DNA of 64,000 nt from Membranipora membranacea (taxonomy: Eukaryota; Bryozoa; Gymnolaemata; Cheilostomatida; Membraniporidae): positions 24,352,062 through 24,416,061 of the forward strand of contig OU612074.1 of NCBI GenBank assembly GCA_914767715.1. The letters run 5' to 3'. Position 1 is the stretch's first letter. Every line of letters begins with the position of its first letter. Positions 22,101-37,100 of this stretch are shown piece after piece. Below the pieces are notes generated by a model that did not search any database, was not told the DNA's origin, and saw only the letters and a program-made list of their open reading frames with translations. A program made the position numbers and the translations under genes.

Positions 22101-25100
22101 ATTAAGCTTGAGTAACTCTATTAGATTGTTTCTATCACTAGCAGTATGGGCTGGAACAGCACCGTCCCCATCTATGTCGAGGTGAGAAGAAAACACAGGC
22201 TAGTTCAAACACACAATACAGTTTAATTAGAGCCGTTAATAATAGTCACTGCAAATCACTCACTAAAATTTACACAAACAGAAGCAGCGAAGGTTCAGGT
22301 CATTCAAAGATATAAACAAACTCTGGTCTATTACACAGAAGCTAAGATCTAAATTTGCATGTTAGGTGACACAAAAATCTTAAAGGGATAATACACTTCT
22401 GATCTCTGTTTGGCAGCCAACGGAGCACAGAAAAATTTATGTACATACATAAACTCCTTATTTGTAATTCAAACCCCTTGTTCTGCTCAAATGTGCATTC
22501 TAAATTGTAGTTGTGCATCTCCAACAAGAAATAAGACAACTAACAGAATTGCTTGTGATCTGAAAAAAGCTTATTTTGTGAGCAGTTGTGTGCTCCTACC
22601 TCTTGGTTAGCATTTCAATCATACAGATACTCATGAGTACGCATGTGCAATAATGATGATCTTTGGACTTCAGCTTGTTATTTTCTAACAGCCAAGCTTT
22701 ACACTTTTATTACCATATCCATGAGCTCACAAAATCAGCTTTTTTCAGATCACAAGCAATTCTGTTAGTTGTCTTATTTCTTGTTGGAGATGCACAACTA
22801 CAATTTAGAATGCACATTTGAGCAAAACATGGGGTTTTAAATTACAAATAAGGAGTTTATGTATGTACATACATTTTTCTGTGCTCCATTGGCTGCCAAA
22901 CAGAGATCAGATGTGTATTATCCCTTTAAGCACGTTTCAAGTCAATTTTGCTGTGTTGAGCAAAGTGTTGTTAAATGAAGAACACAGCGCACATCTAATA
23001 TTAAATCCTCACACCCCTTACCTGCAGCGCCCCCTACTCGGGTATCATTTAGCCTTGATTGCTCTAGAGCTGAGGCTATATTAGTTTTGATGATATCGCT
23101 GGTATCAAGTATAGAAGTTATCTCGTCCTGTAGTCTCCTGACAGCGCTGGGCCTGTCGCTGGGCCTGTCGCTGGGCCGGTCGCTGGGCCGGACACTCTGC
23201 CGGTCCCCTGCTGCTGTAAGTTTGTAGGGAGATGAGGCTGGGGAGGCTGATGTGGCTGGTGGTTGTAGTTGTTGTAGAGCAGCCAGTCTCTGTGTCAGAG
23301 CTTCTCTTTCTGTCTCCAGCTGTCTCAACTTTTTAGTCATTTCTACCTGACTATTAAGTACAAGGATAATTATATGAGTGCGTTGTATCATTATATGAGT
23401 GCGTTGTATCATTATATGAGTGCGTTGTATCATTATATGAGTGCGTTGTATCATTATATGAGTGCTATAACAACAAATTGTTCTCAGATGATATACCATA
23501 TGTGATAGTTATTACCTACCTGTTTCTTACATATTGATATCATAGCAGGTAATATAAATATACTAAACTATTATCATAGCAGGTAATATAAACAGACTAA
23601 ACTATTATCATGACTTATTTTGGATTTTTAGCCGCAGGTAATATAAACATACTAAACTATAATTATGACTTATTTTGGGTTTTTAGCCGCAGGTAATATA
23701 AACAGACTAAACTATTATCATAGCAGGTAATATAAACAGACTAAACTATTATCATAGCAGGTAATATAAACAGACTAAACTATTATCATAGCAGGTAATA
23801 TAAACAGACTAAACTATTATCATGACTTATTTTGGGTTTTTAGCCGCAGGTAATATAAACAGTCTAAACTATTATCATAGCAGGTACTATAAACAGACTA
23901 AACTATTATCATGACTTATTTTGGGTTTTTAGCCACACAAAATACTGATTAGGAGAAGTACACACTTTTCAGTTTTCTGATTGAGTTCCTCTTTGTTTAT
24001 TCTGAGCTCAGTTTGGGAGGCTCTTAGGTCACGCTCCGCTCTGCCTAACTTAGACTGTGAATCTCCCACATCTCTCTGTACTGTAGATAATTCTCTCTCC
24101 CTACTCTTCAGAGCTTCTTTTGTCTCCCTATAAGTGAGACAAGACATAACGCCATAAGCTCAGTGTACTAATCTAGCGATCTGAGCTCAACAGAATGTGA
24201 AACTTAAATATGTATCTAAGCCGTAGTAACGTATAGCTCGTATAGTAACGTATAGCTCGTATAGTAACGTATAGCTCGTATAGTAAAGTATAGCTCGTAT
24301 AGTAACGCATAGCTCGTATAGTAAAGTATAGCTCGTATAGTAAAGTATAGCTCGTATAGTAAAGTATAGCTCGTATAGTAAAGTATAGCTCGTATAGTAA
24401 CGTATAGCTCGTATAGTAACGTATAGCTCGTATAGTAACGCATAGCTCGTATAGTAAAGTATAGCTCGTATAGTAAAGTATAGCTCGTATAGTAAAGTAT
24501 AGCTCGTATAGTAAAGTATAGCTCGTATAGTAACGTATAGCTCGTATAGTAACGTGTAGCTCGTATAGTAAAGTATAGCTTGTATAGTAAAGTATAGCTC
24601 GTATAGTAAAGTATAGCTCGTATAGTAAAGTATAGCTCGTATAGTAACGTATAGCTCGTATAGTAACGTATAGCTCGTATAGTAACGCATAGCTCGTATA
24701 GTAAAGTATAGCTCGTATAGTAAAGTATAGCTCGTATAGTAAAGTATAGCTCGTATAGTAAAGTATAGCTCGTATAGTAACGTATAGCTCGTATAGTAAC
24801 GTGTAGCTCGTATAGTAAAGTATAGCTTGTATAGTAAAGTATAGCTCGTATAGTAAAGTATAGCTCGTATAGTAAAGTATAGCTCGTATAGTAACGTATA
24901 GCTCGTATAGTAACGTATAGCTCGTATAGTAAAGTATAGCTCGTATAGTAAAGTATAGCTCGTATAGTAACGTATAGCTCGTATAGTAAAGTATAGCTCG
25001 TATAGTAAAGTATAGCTCGTATAGTAAAGTATAGCTCGTATAGTAAAGTATAGCTCGTATAGTAACGTATAGCTCGTATAGTAACGTATAGCTCGTATAG

Positions 25101-28100
25101 TAAAGTATAGCTCGTATAGTAAAGTATAGCTCGTATAGTAACGTATAGCTTGTATAGTAAAGTATAGCTTGTATAGTAACGTATAGCTCGTATAGTAAAG
25201 TATAGCTTGTATAGTAACGTATAGCTTGTATAGTAACGTATAGCTCGTATAGTAAAGTATAGCTTGTATAGTAACGTATAGCTCGTATAGTAAAGTATAG
25301 CTTGTATAGTAACGTATAGCTCGTATAGTAACGTATAGCTCGTATAGTAAAGTATAGCTTGTATAGTAACGTATAGCTTGTATAGTAACGTATAGCTCGT
25401 ATAGTAAAGTATAGCTTGTATAGTAACGTATAGCTCGTATAGTAAAGTATAGCTTGTATAGTAAAGTATAGCTCGTATAGTAACGCATAGCTCGTATAGT
25501 AAAGTATAGCTCGTATAGTAAAGTATAGCTCGTATAGTAACGTATAGCTCGTATAGTAACGTATAGCTCGTATAGTAAAGTATAGCTCGTATAGTAAAGT
25601 ATAGCTCGTATAGTAACGTATAGCTCGTATAGTAAAGTATAGCTCGTATAGTAAAGTATAGCTCGTATAGTAAAGTATAGCTTGTATAGTAACGTATAGC
25701 TCGTATAGTAACGTATAGCTCGTATAGTAACGTATAGCTTGTATAGTAACGTGTAGCTCGTATAGTAAAGTATAGCTTGTATAGTAACGTATAGCTCGTA
25801 TAGTAAAGTATAGCTTGTATAGTAACGTATAGCTCGTATAGTAACGTATAGCTCGTATAGTAACGTATAGCTTGTATAGTAACGTGTAGCTCGTATAGTA
25901 AAGTATAGCTCGTATAGTAAAGTATAGCTCGTATAGTAACGTATAGCTCGTATAGTAAAGTATAGCTCGTATAGTAAAGTATAGCTTGTATAGTAAAGTA
26001 TAGCTTGTATAGTAACGTATAGCTCGTATAGTAAAGTATAGCTTGTATAGTAACGTATAGCTCGTATAGTAAAGTATAGCTTGTATAGTAAAGTATAGCT
26101 CGTATAGTAAGGTATAGCTCGTATAGTAACGTATAGCTCGTATAGTAACGTATAGCTCGTATAGTAAAGTATAGCTTGTATAGTAAAGTATAGCTCGTAT
26201 AGTAAGGTATAGCTCGTATAGTAACGTATAGCTCGTATAGTAAAGTATAGCTCGTATAGTAAAGTATAGCTCGTATAGTAAAGTATAGCTCGTATAGTAA
26301 AGTATAGCTTGTATAGTAACGTATAGCTTGTATAGTAAAGTATAGCTCGTATAGTAACGTATAGCTCGTATAGTAAAGTATAGCTTGTATAGTAACGTAT
26401 AGCTTGTATAGTAACGTATAGCTCGTATAGTAACGTATAGCTCGTATAGTAAAGTATAGTAACGTATAGCTCGTATAGTAAAGTATAGCTCGTATAGTAA
26501 CGTATAGCTCGTATAGTAAAGTATAGCTCGTATAGTAAAGTATAGCTCGTATAGTAAAGTGTAGCTCGTATAGTAACGTATAGCTCGTATAGTAAAGTAT
26601 AGCTCGTATAGTAAAGTATAGCTTGTATAGTAAAGTATAGCTCGTATAGTAACGTATAGCTCGTATAGTAAAGTATAGCTCGTATAGTAAAGTATAGCTC
26701 GTATAGTAAAGTATAGCTCGTATAGTAACGTATAGCTCGTATAGTAAAGTATAGCTCGTATAGTAACGTATAGCTTGTATAGTAACGTATAGCTCGTATA
26801 GTAACGTATAGCTCGTATAGTAAAGTATAGTAACGTATAGCTCGTATAGTAAAGTCTAGCTCGTATAGCTCGTATAGTAACGTATAGCTCGTATAGTAAA
26901 GTATAGCTCGTATAGCTCGTATAGTAACGTATAGCTCGTATAATAACGTATAGCTCGTATAGTAACGTATAGCTTGTATAGTAAAGTATAGCTCGTATAG
27001 TAAAGTATAGCTCGTATAGTAACGTGTAGCTCGTATAGTAAAGTATAGCTTGTATAGTAAAGTATAGCTTGTATAGTAACGTATAGCTCATATAGTAACG
27101 TATAGCTCGTATAGTAACGTATAGCTTGTATAGTAAAGTATAGCTTGTATAGTAACGTATAGCTCGTATAGTAAAGTATAGCTTGTATAGTAACGTATAG
27201 CTCGTATAGTAAAGTATAGCTCGTATAGTAACGTATAGCTCGTATAGTAAAGTATAGCTCGTATAGTAACGTATAGCTCGTATAGTAACGTATAGCTCGT
27301 ATAGCCCGTATAGTAAAGTATAGCTCGTATAGTAAAGTATAGCTCGTATAGTAACGTATAGCTCGTATAGTAACGTATAGCTCGTATAGTAACGTATAGC
27401 TTGTATAGTAACGTATAGCTCGTATAGCTCGTATAGTAACGTATAGCTCGTATAGTAAAGTATAGCTCGTATAGTAAAGTATAGCTCGTATAGTAACGTA
27501 TAGCTCGTATAGTAACGTATAGCTTGTATAGTAACGTATAGCTCGTATAGTAAAGTATAGCTCGTATAGTAAAGTATAGCTCGTATAGTAACGTATAGCT
27601 CGTATAGTAACGTATAGCTTGTATAGTAACGTATAGCTCGTATAGCTCGTATAGTAAAGTATAGCTCGTATAGTAACGTATAGCTCGTATAGTAACGTAT
27701 AGCTCGTATAGTAACGTGTAGCTCGTATAGTAAAGTATAGCTCGTATAGTAAAGTATAGCTCGTATAGTAAAGTATAGCTCGTATAGTAACGTATAGCTC
27801 GTATAGTAAAGTATAGCTCGTATAGTAACGTATAGCTCGTATAGTAAAGTATAGCTCGTATAGTAAAGTATAGCTCGTATAGTAAAGTATAGCTCGTATA
27901 GTAACGTATAGCTCGTATAGTAACGTGTAGCTCGTATAGTAAAGTATAGCTCGTATAGTAAAGTATAGCTCGTATAGTAACGTATAGCTTGTATAGTAAC
28001 GTATAGCTCGTATAGTAAAGTATAGCTCGTATAGTAACGTATAGCTCGTATAGTAAAGTATAGCTCGTATAGTAACGTATAGCTCGTATAGTAACGTATA

Positions 28101-31100
28101 GCTTGTATAGTAACGTATAGCTCGTATAGTAAAGTATAGCTCGTATAGTAAAGTATAGCTCGTATAGTAACGTATAGCTCGTATAGTAACGTATAGCTTG
28201 TATAGTAACGTATAGCTCGTATAGTAATGTATAGCTCGTATAGTAACGTATAGCTCGTATAGTAACGTGTAGCTCGTATAGTAAAGTATAGCTCGTATAG
28301 TAACGTATAGCTCGTATAGTAAAGTATAGCTTGTATAGTAAAGTATAGCTTGTATAGTCACATAGAGACTGAAGCATTATACAACAAGATCAAGTTAAAT
28401 TAAGGGGTATCAAAATAAGCTGTTCTTTGAATTCAGCGCTCAGCTGTGATAGTCAGTCACTGGGACAGACAGACACACAGACAGACAGACAGACACACAG
28501 ACCTGAGTTGTTGAGCCGCCTCTTTATAATTGTTACTTTCTCTGCTGATAGAATCATGAGCTGATGTAATCTCATGTCTCGCCTCACTAAGCTCCGCCTC
28601 TGAGCCTCTCAGCTTATCTCTCAGTGTATCCATCTTGTCCTACAAGAGAATGATGTCATATCCTGTGTGAGTCAGTAAGTATAGAGTGAGATAAGCCTGT
28701 TATAAGCTACTGACTGAGCGATGACAGGCTGACAGTTAGGAGACGGTGAGGAGTGTTCTCTCTGTATGAGACTGGAGGAATACATACCTTAGTCTGTTTT
28801 AGCTGATGATTGAGTGTTTGCACTTGACCTTCGGACGACCTTAGCTCTCCCTCGTATCTCTGTGTAAGTTTCTCTATCACCGCAGACTGAGAGGTGAGCT
28901 ATAATACAGTATGATCCAAATTACTGGTCATAGTACAAAGATAACAAGCCTGTATAATACAATAATTGTACTATAAAATCACTCATGTACAATGTGTTGT
29001 AATGCTGGAATATATATTTATAAGGGTCTATGTTATACGTGCACAACTTTAATTGTACGGATATAAAGACACACGTCAATTTATAGCCTCGATACCCTGT
29101 GACACTGTGTGAGAAAACTTGTGCTGTGTTTAGTTTTGTGTCTGGTATTAGTACAGGTCTACGGACTGAATCCTAATGTGGCACAGGAGAATTTGTGGTC
29201 AGATGCCCTTTCTGACACCACCGTGATCCGAGGAAAATTGAATGCAGGTCCTCTCGATTGAACGACCCATTGTAACCCGGCCATCCCCGGGTATATATAT
29301 ATATCATAAATACACCTATATTTATACGGGTATATATATATATATATATATTACATATACACACCTGCTTCTGAAGAGAAGTAGCCGTCTCAGCTGTCTC
29401 CAGTCTTTTCTGCATCTGATCGTCGATCTCATTCTCAGCTTCACTTAGTCGACACTCCACCTCACTCAGCTGAGATCTTAGCTCCACCCCTTCCTGTTGG
29501 CTGGCAGTAAGACAGTATCTTAGATCTGATTCTTCCTGCTGACGAGATCGTAACTCTGCCTCGTACTGACGATGTATCTAAAGTACAGATTTACAAAGAA
29601 GGGTAAATATATACACTTTGTATTATATATGCCTATGGGTGAATATTATATTATGCCTATGCCTGATGTTCCAACACAAACTCTTTTTTATCGCGTTTTC
29701 AGAAATCAATACAGAAAATGTTCTCGCTGCAGCGTGTTTTTAAGACCTTACCTATGCAGGTCCCAAAAATGTGCCGAAACCTTTTTCCCTTTTTTTATGG
29801 CTCATTTCAAATCTCAGCTGTGTCATTTTTTACCCAACATTGTAAGCATACACATTTATCTATCAACCCTATGATATTGGAAGAAAAAACCAACTCTAAC
29901 TATTCAGATATTCACTATTCAGAGTATGTAAGTACATACTTTCATAGTATCTATCATGATTATATATACTTATAGCTTAGCATGAGGAGGGATAGAATAT
30001 CCTCCTCTATACAGGTAGTCACCTATAGCCGGGATTGTGACACAACACACATCGCATCACATCATGTTATGTTATATGATTTCTGTATGTATTAAATAAG
30101 ATATAATATTACCTCTCCTAGCCTGTGGTGTTCTAAACCTAGTGTGCTCTCCTTGTTGAGGGCCTTTACTAGACGCCCGCTGAGTTCTACAAGCTCTTCT
30201 GTATCCTCAGTCTGAGTACTGGCTGCACTTAGAGGACGTTCAGAGAATAATCCTCCACTCAAACCAGACTAAAAATAGCATACACATCATAATGTTATCA
30301 TTTAATTTTTAGCTAGGGAATATCACCAAGAGTGATATATCACATCAGTCAGGGTGAGTCAGAGAGAAAACATTCATAAACTTTCATGCACTGTAAATCA
30401 GCCAGAAGGTGAGAGACAAAGAACAAAATCAGGATGAGTTAACATCTCGCAGCATTTTGCCTATTTAAGTAAATGATCATTGATGAGATAAACATGTTGA
30501 TACGATATATTTACAACTGGTCTACATTCAATCTACTGCAGATACAATGAAACAGCTTCTCAGTTTACCTTCCCAGTCGCTTCTAGTGGCTGTCTGAAGG
30601 TCATAGGCTGATCAGGATAAGCTCCATTAGCGGCTTGTTGCCATGATCTAGCCTGTGGTCTGTTTTCTAAGAGTCCTCTAGTAGGGGACATCTGCTTTTC
30701 GTACCGATCTGTGGCCTGACTGTAGAGAAAGAGAATAACAGCTCATTACAGGAATATAAGTGAATTTCAGCCTGAGCCAATCAGACGTAAATATATACGC
30801 ATACATATACGCATACATATACAAATACACCAAATATATATACATCAATATACGGACATGTACACTAACTAACGTAGATCAGAGTCTGAATATAAGTGAG
30901 TTAAGATATGAGGAGATCGTACAGCTATGTAGGTATTCTTATTTGTCTGAAGCTCAATTTGCCAATGGACTTTCATTATTGTACACAGTAAAGTGAAGCA
31001 AGGAGTCTTTAACTCCTCGAGTCAACTAGGTTTGACTTTTTATCATATACTACAAACATGATATACTACAAACATGATATACTACAAAGAGACTTGTTTA

Positions 31101-34100
31101 TATTTGGTCATGAGTATTTATTTATGTGTAGATGATGTAATATAACACTACAAACTTACTCTGCACCGCCCACTTTAACAGGACTATCTAATCTCCTTTG
31201 TTTGCGTGGTGATGTAGTATTAGGACTACGAGATCTCTCTGATCTACTAGTACTCAGTGACTGACTATGTATATTATCAGTCTGGGGGCTGTGTACTGTG
31301 GGGCTGTGTACTGTGGGGCTGTGTACTGTGGGGCTGTGGACTGTAGGGCTGTGTACTATAGGGCTGTGTACAGGACCCTTCTCTGGTGACATTACACTAT
31401 CCGTAACACTGAACAGTCTCCTCACGTGTTTCTCCATAGGTAGAGTGGGTATAGCCTCAGAGGATGTGTTGAGAAGGTCATCTTGTGTTTGGATAGGGTC
31501 GCCTAGGGTACCCCCCAAACTAGGAGGCTCTGTGTAGCGCATAGATGCGTCTCGCCTCATTCTCTCCACAGTGCTGTCTGTAAGTATAAGAGTAAATAAT
31601 AGAGTTAAGTTATCTATGAAGCTATCTATGAAGTTATCTATGATGTTATCTATGAAGTTATCTATGAAGTTATCTATGGAGGTGAGTTTTAATCTATGTG
31701 GGAGAGGCAGATAAAATAAACACAAACCAAAACAAAGTAAGAGGCAAACATGGCTAAAACTTATAGGTCATGATAATAAGAGGTAACTAACTCATGGGAG
31801 GAGATAAATCTATCTATATTATAAGGGTAAGCAAATATATCACAGAACACAAGAAGGCCAGAATGTTCAGCTTATCAGAACTTGCAGGAAGATCGTCAGA
31901 ATTGGACTGACTAGGGGTTTAGTGGGTTCAGAAATGGGTCACGAGTTTTCAAACAACCAATCAATTACCTCATGTACTAGGCCAGAAGCAGCTATAGCAT
32001 AAGTTGTTATGGCACGGACAATATTTGATGGCAGGATACTGATCACATTTTATACTTCATTGGTGTATGTTCTGTAAAATTCACCGGGTGTACCCAGTTG
32101 TAGTGGTCATATTTAGAAATTAAAAGGTGTTTTGTTTCGGCATTAAATGTGTGGGGAAATAACTCCTATTCTGTGTAATCTAAGTAATCTATTCATCAGG
32201 GATTTCCAGGTTGAAATTGCATTGTGGGATTTTGTTGACATGGCAATTAATTCACCAAGTAAATTGGAGAGAAGGCCGCTCGTATCAGACCAGCACAAAT
32301 TGAAAAATTTCAATTGAATTATGTCAAACTTCTTTGGGACTCAAAGATTATAAATACTTGATGGCAGGATACTTGATGCTAGTATGATATTGTATGGTCT
32401 TAAGACCACTGTCTTGGGGCAATTACGAAAAACATTTTTGACGTTTCAATTGCCTCTTATGTAATTTTTTGGCTGGATATCTTTTGCATAACACATGAGC
32501 AAGAGTTCAATGAGTGCCTCACTTTTCAGAAAGAAACCAAACTGTCAGAGTCTGAAAAACTTAGATATGCCAGCTTCGCATACTTTCCTAACATGCTAAT
32601 GACATGATATGGAGATATGCGGTAGCGCTGTTTCTCATCAACCATCTCATGCAATGATAAAACATATACAATGTAGAACCCAGTACAACTATAGTCTTGA
32701 CTTGTGCCAACTGCATCAAACTCTTGACTTCCCACTAATCACATATCGATAGTGTGAATATTTGGGATATGCAGTAGTGCTGCGGCTGACCTCTTCAACT
32801 GGGTACATCAAATTTGGCTCACGCTATCATGTTTTGAGCAGTCTTATGTCTAGGCTGCTTTTTGTCTTGTTCTCGTTGAGATGTAGTGCTGTCGCTGACC
32901 ACCTTTTAAAATGATGTGTTATCATATCTTGTTAAAATCATACATATAGTCGTGTTTCCTGCTGACCATAATAATCACTTAACATTTCACTTACCTAACC
33001 GATTGTGAAGAAAATTGCAGGTATGCTGCCGCGCTGCCGCTGACATGATTGCTACAACCGGGTACACTCTCAGTTTTGGATTCAGCACGTTGTTCTACCC
33101 TAGATATACCCTTGTTTTAAACTCGTAACATTTCACTTATTATTAGCGATTTTGAGAAAAATTGCGATATGCTGCCGCGCTGCCGATCTTCTGCTGACAT
33201 GATTGTTATGACTGGGTACACTAGACCAAGTTTGGTCCATTTGCCTGCATTCCGAGCTGTGGCTCCCGATCCGATCCCGCGGCGTGACCAGTGGATTGGG
33301 AGCAACAGGCATGCAGGCAATTGGATAAAACTTGTTCTAGGTTACACCCTATTTCTTTATATTCAGCACGTTGTTATACCCTTGAAACACCTTTCATTTA
33401 ATCTCTCAATATTTCACTCATTAAAAGCAATTTTTAGAAGATATGAGGATAAGCTGCCGCTAACATGATCGCTACAACTGCGTACAACCTTAATTTTGGA
33501 TTCACCACGTTGTTCCACCCTAGAAACACCTTTTATTGAATTCTTAACATTTCACTTATTATATGCAATTTTGAGAAATATTGCGGATATGCTGCCGCAA
33601 GACAGTATCATACTAACCTCATAAAGATCTGACATTATACTTATGAAAAATTTTAAATTTGTCCTGATCTAACACGAGCAGACTTCTGCAAGTTTACTTG
33701 GTAAATAAATTGACAAGTCAAGAAAATCCCCACAATGCAGTTTCAACCTGGAATTCCCTGAAGATTAGGTTAGTAAGATTACACAGAATAGGAGTTATGT
33801 CCCCACACATATAATGCAAAAACAAAACACCTTTTAATTTCTAAATATGACCACTACAACTGGGTACACCCGGTGAATTTTACAGAAGAAACATCAATGA
33901 AGTATAATATGCAATCAGTTTCCTGCCATCAAAAATTGTCCGTGCCATTATTTTATAGAGCAGTTACAGCTAGGCTGCTTCTGGCCTATACACCAATATG
34001 AATATTTACTAACCAAGAGGATCCACAAGGCTGGTCAGAGAACGGCTACTACCAGCTGAGGAGGACCTAGCCTGTGATTTAACTCCTCTATCTACACCAT

Positions 34101-37100
34101 TACTGAGAGCAGGAGGGGCGTCACGACCACTGTCCCGACCTGAGCTTACTTCATGTAGAGGGCTCAGAGTCTTACTGTAATGTGGGTCACTAAGAAGGTG
34201 ATCTAACGATCTTCTTGACTGGATGGGAGAAATTTCTATAAGGAGCAAATGAAATAAAATACACACAGAAGATAATATATATATATAATATATATCTGTG
34301 TCTGGGGATAATCTGTCTGACCAGCTGTAACTGGCATCTTATCAATTTATATTCCCTTTATTCTGAGCATGTGGAGAAGCCTTTGCATGAGAGCAAAGTT
34401 TTTATGATGATTATTGTAAAAGTTAAGCTGAACAATTTGGGAACTCATCACTTTGATCATCATGTAGGGTGGAGGTATAATGGTTAAATCTGGTCTGAGG
34501 AGTAATAACAATCGATGCCTACTTTGCTTTACTAACTTGATACGGGTACGAGGGTATTGTTAGTGTTAGTACATTGAAGTTCTTCTCTCCTCTCCACACC
34601 AGAGAGTGACAAACTTATCGAGCCCCATATCTCAACCTGTTCAGGGCTATACTAACCTTCATCAGGAGAGTAGACATCGGCTCGTGATTCCGCTTCTTCC
34701 TTGTTAGCTATAGTGCTGGACCCCCCGCTACTGCTAGGTCTAGAACTACGCACTATACCTGACTCTGAGGCGATGTTTGTGTTGCCGCTCTTGTTCATGT
34801 CGACCAGAGGGCCGGATTTATTGAGGGATGTATCGGCACCAGGGGCGGATCCAGAGAAAGAGAGTGTGCTTCTATCCCCTGCTACGCCACTGCTTGACTG
34901 ATGGGATCTACAGAAACATAATCATCTTGTCGGTCAAATAAGCAATGTTTAATATGTCAACAAGAGAAATATAAACTGGTGATCGCCCATATAACATCAT
35001 TTACACAGCTGCTGAGTAAAGTTACTGAGTAAGGTTACTGAGTAAAGTTACTGAGTAACGCATGTTTAGCCTGTGGACCTCCTGAGTAACATATGATAAG
35101 CCTGTGGACCTGCTGACGTACCTATCATGGGCTCCCCCTCCACCTCCCCCGCCACACAGTGACACGACACGGCTACTGGCCCTCTCCTGTGGTACGCTGT
35201 GTAATGAAGAGGGAGGACGACTACCACCAACTAGCTCGAGAGTCACAGAACCTTCTGTAGTATCATGTATGGGGGCCCCACTGAGAGCCCGCAATCGAGC
35301 CTCCAACTGTTCAATTTTATCTTCAAGATCCTCAATCACCTCATCTTTCTCAAATAGCTTGTCTTCGTAGCTAAAATAATAAATGCATCCTTTTCTAACA
35401 TCCTGATGAGGTGTGATAATAGGAGCAGATTTTACAGTGAATCATAGAGAATTTCCTGTCATAAATAATGACCTCATGTAGAAACTTTGTGTAATAAATA
35501 ACATTATGGATGAAGATGGAGTAACCTATCTGTCTGGTTTTATCATGACAAGTACACTTTATGTGTGATTCAACATTATTTTGCAGGCGATACAAAATTT
35601 ACAAGCAAAGATGCTGTATGATGTAAAAATATAAAATTATATAATTATTGACATAAATATTAGGTGCCCATAAGTAGATATTATTGTAGAGAAAAGATAT
35701 AGAAGACACGAGAAATCTGGAGAGGAAAGAGACAACCGCTCGCACAGATTATACAGGAATCTGAAACTGGACGTCATCACACAGAACCTACAGCATTACA
35801 CGCAACCTAACACATAAATGTATTAACCTACCCTATAGGAGTTTATTACACAGAACCTAACGCATAAATGTATTAACCTACCCTATAGGAGTTTATTACA
35901 CAGAACCTAACACATAAATGTATTAACCTACCCTATAGGAGTTTATTACACAGAACCTAACACATAAATGTATTAACCTACCCTATAGGAGTTTATTACA
36001 CAGAACCTAACACATAAATGTATTAACCTACCCTATAGGAGATTATTACACGCAACCTAACACATGAATGTATTAACCTACCCTATAGGAGATTATTACA
36101 CGCAACCTAACACATAAATGTATTAACCTACTCTATAGGAGTTTATTACACAGAACCTAACACATAAATGTATTAACCTACCCTATAGGAGTTTATTACA
36201 CAGAACCTAACACATGAATGTATTAACCTACCCTATAGGAGTTTATTACACAGAACCTAACACATAAATGTATTAACCTACCCTATAGGAGATTATTACA
36301 CAGAACCTAACACATAAATGTATTAACCTACCCTATAGGAGTTTATTACACAGAACCTAACACATAAATGTATTAACCTACCCTATAGGAGATTATTACA
36401 CGCAACCTAACACATAAATGTATTAACCTACCCTATAGGAGTTTATTACACGCAACCTAACACATAAATGTATTAACCTACGCTATAGGAGTTTATTACA
36501 CAGAACCTAACACATAAATGTATTAACCTACCCTGTAGGAGTTTATTACACAGAACCTAACACATAAATGTATTAACCTACCCTATAGGAGTTTATTACA
36601 CGGAACCTAACACATAAATGTATTAACCTACCCTATAGGAGTTTATTACACAGAACCTAACACATAAATGTATTAACCTACCCTATAGGAGTTTATTACA
36701 CAGAACCTAACACATAAATGTATTAACCTACCCTGTAGGAGTTTATTACACAGAACCTAACACATAAATGTATTAACCTACCCTATAGGAGTTTATTACA
36801 CAGAACCTAACACATAAATGTATTAACCTACCCTATAGGAGATTATTACACGCAACCTAACACATAAATGTATTAACCTACCCTATAGGAGTTTATTACA
36901 CGCAACCTAACACATAAATGTATTAACCTACGCTATAGGAGTTTATTACACAGAACCTAACACAAAAATGTATTAACCTACCCTGTAGGAGTTTATTACA
37001 CAGAACCTAACACATAAATGTATTAACCTACCCTATAGGAGTTTATTACACGGAACCTAACACATAAATGTATTAACCTACCCTATAGGAGTTTATTACA

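Noticed and set aside
24173-28377. Very long overlapping open frames (up to about 970 codons) of LYELYFTIRAI-type repeats
   Set aside because: They are produced by the 19-bp satellite, which has no stop codon in several frames; there is no start context or non-repeat sequence, and flanking coiled-coil exons splice across it.
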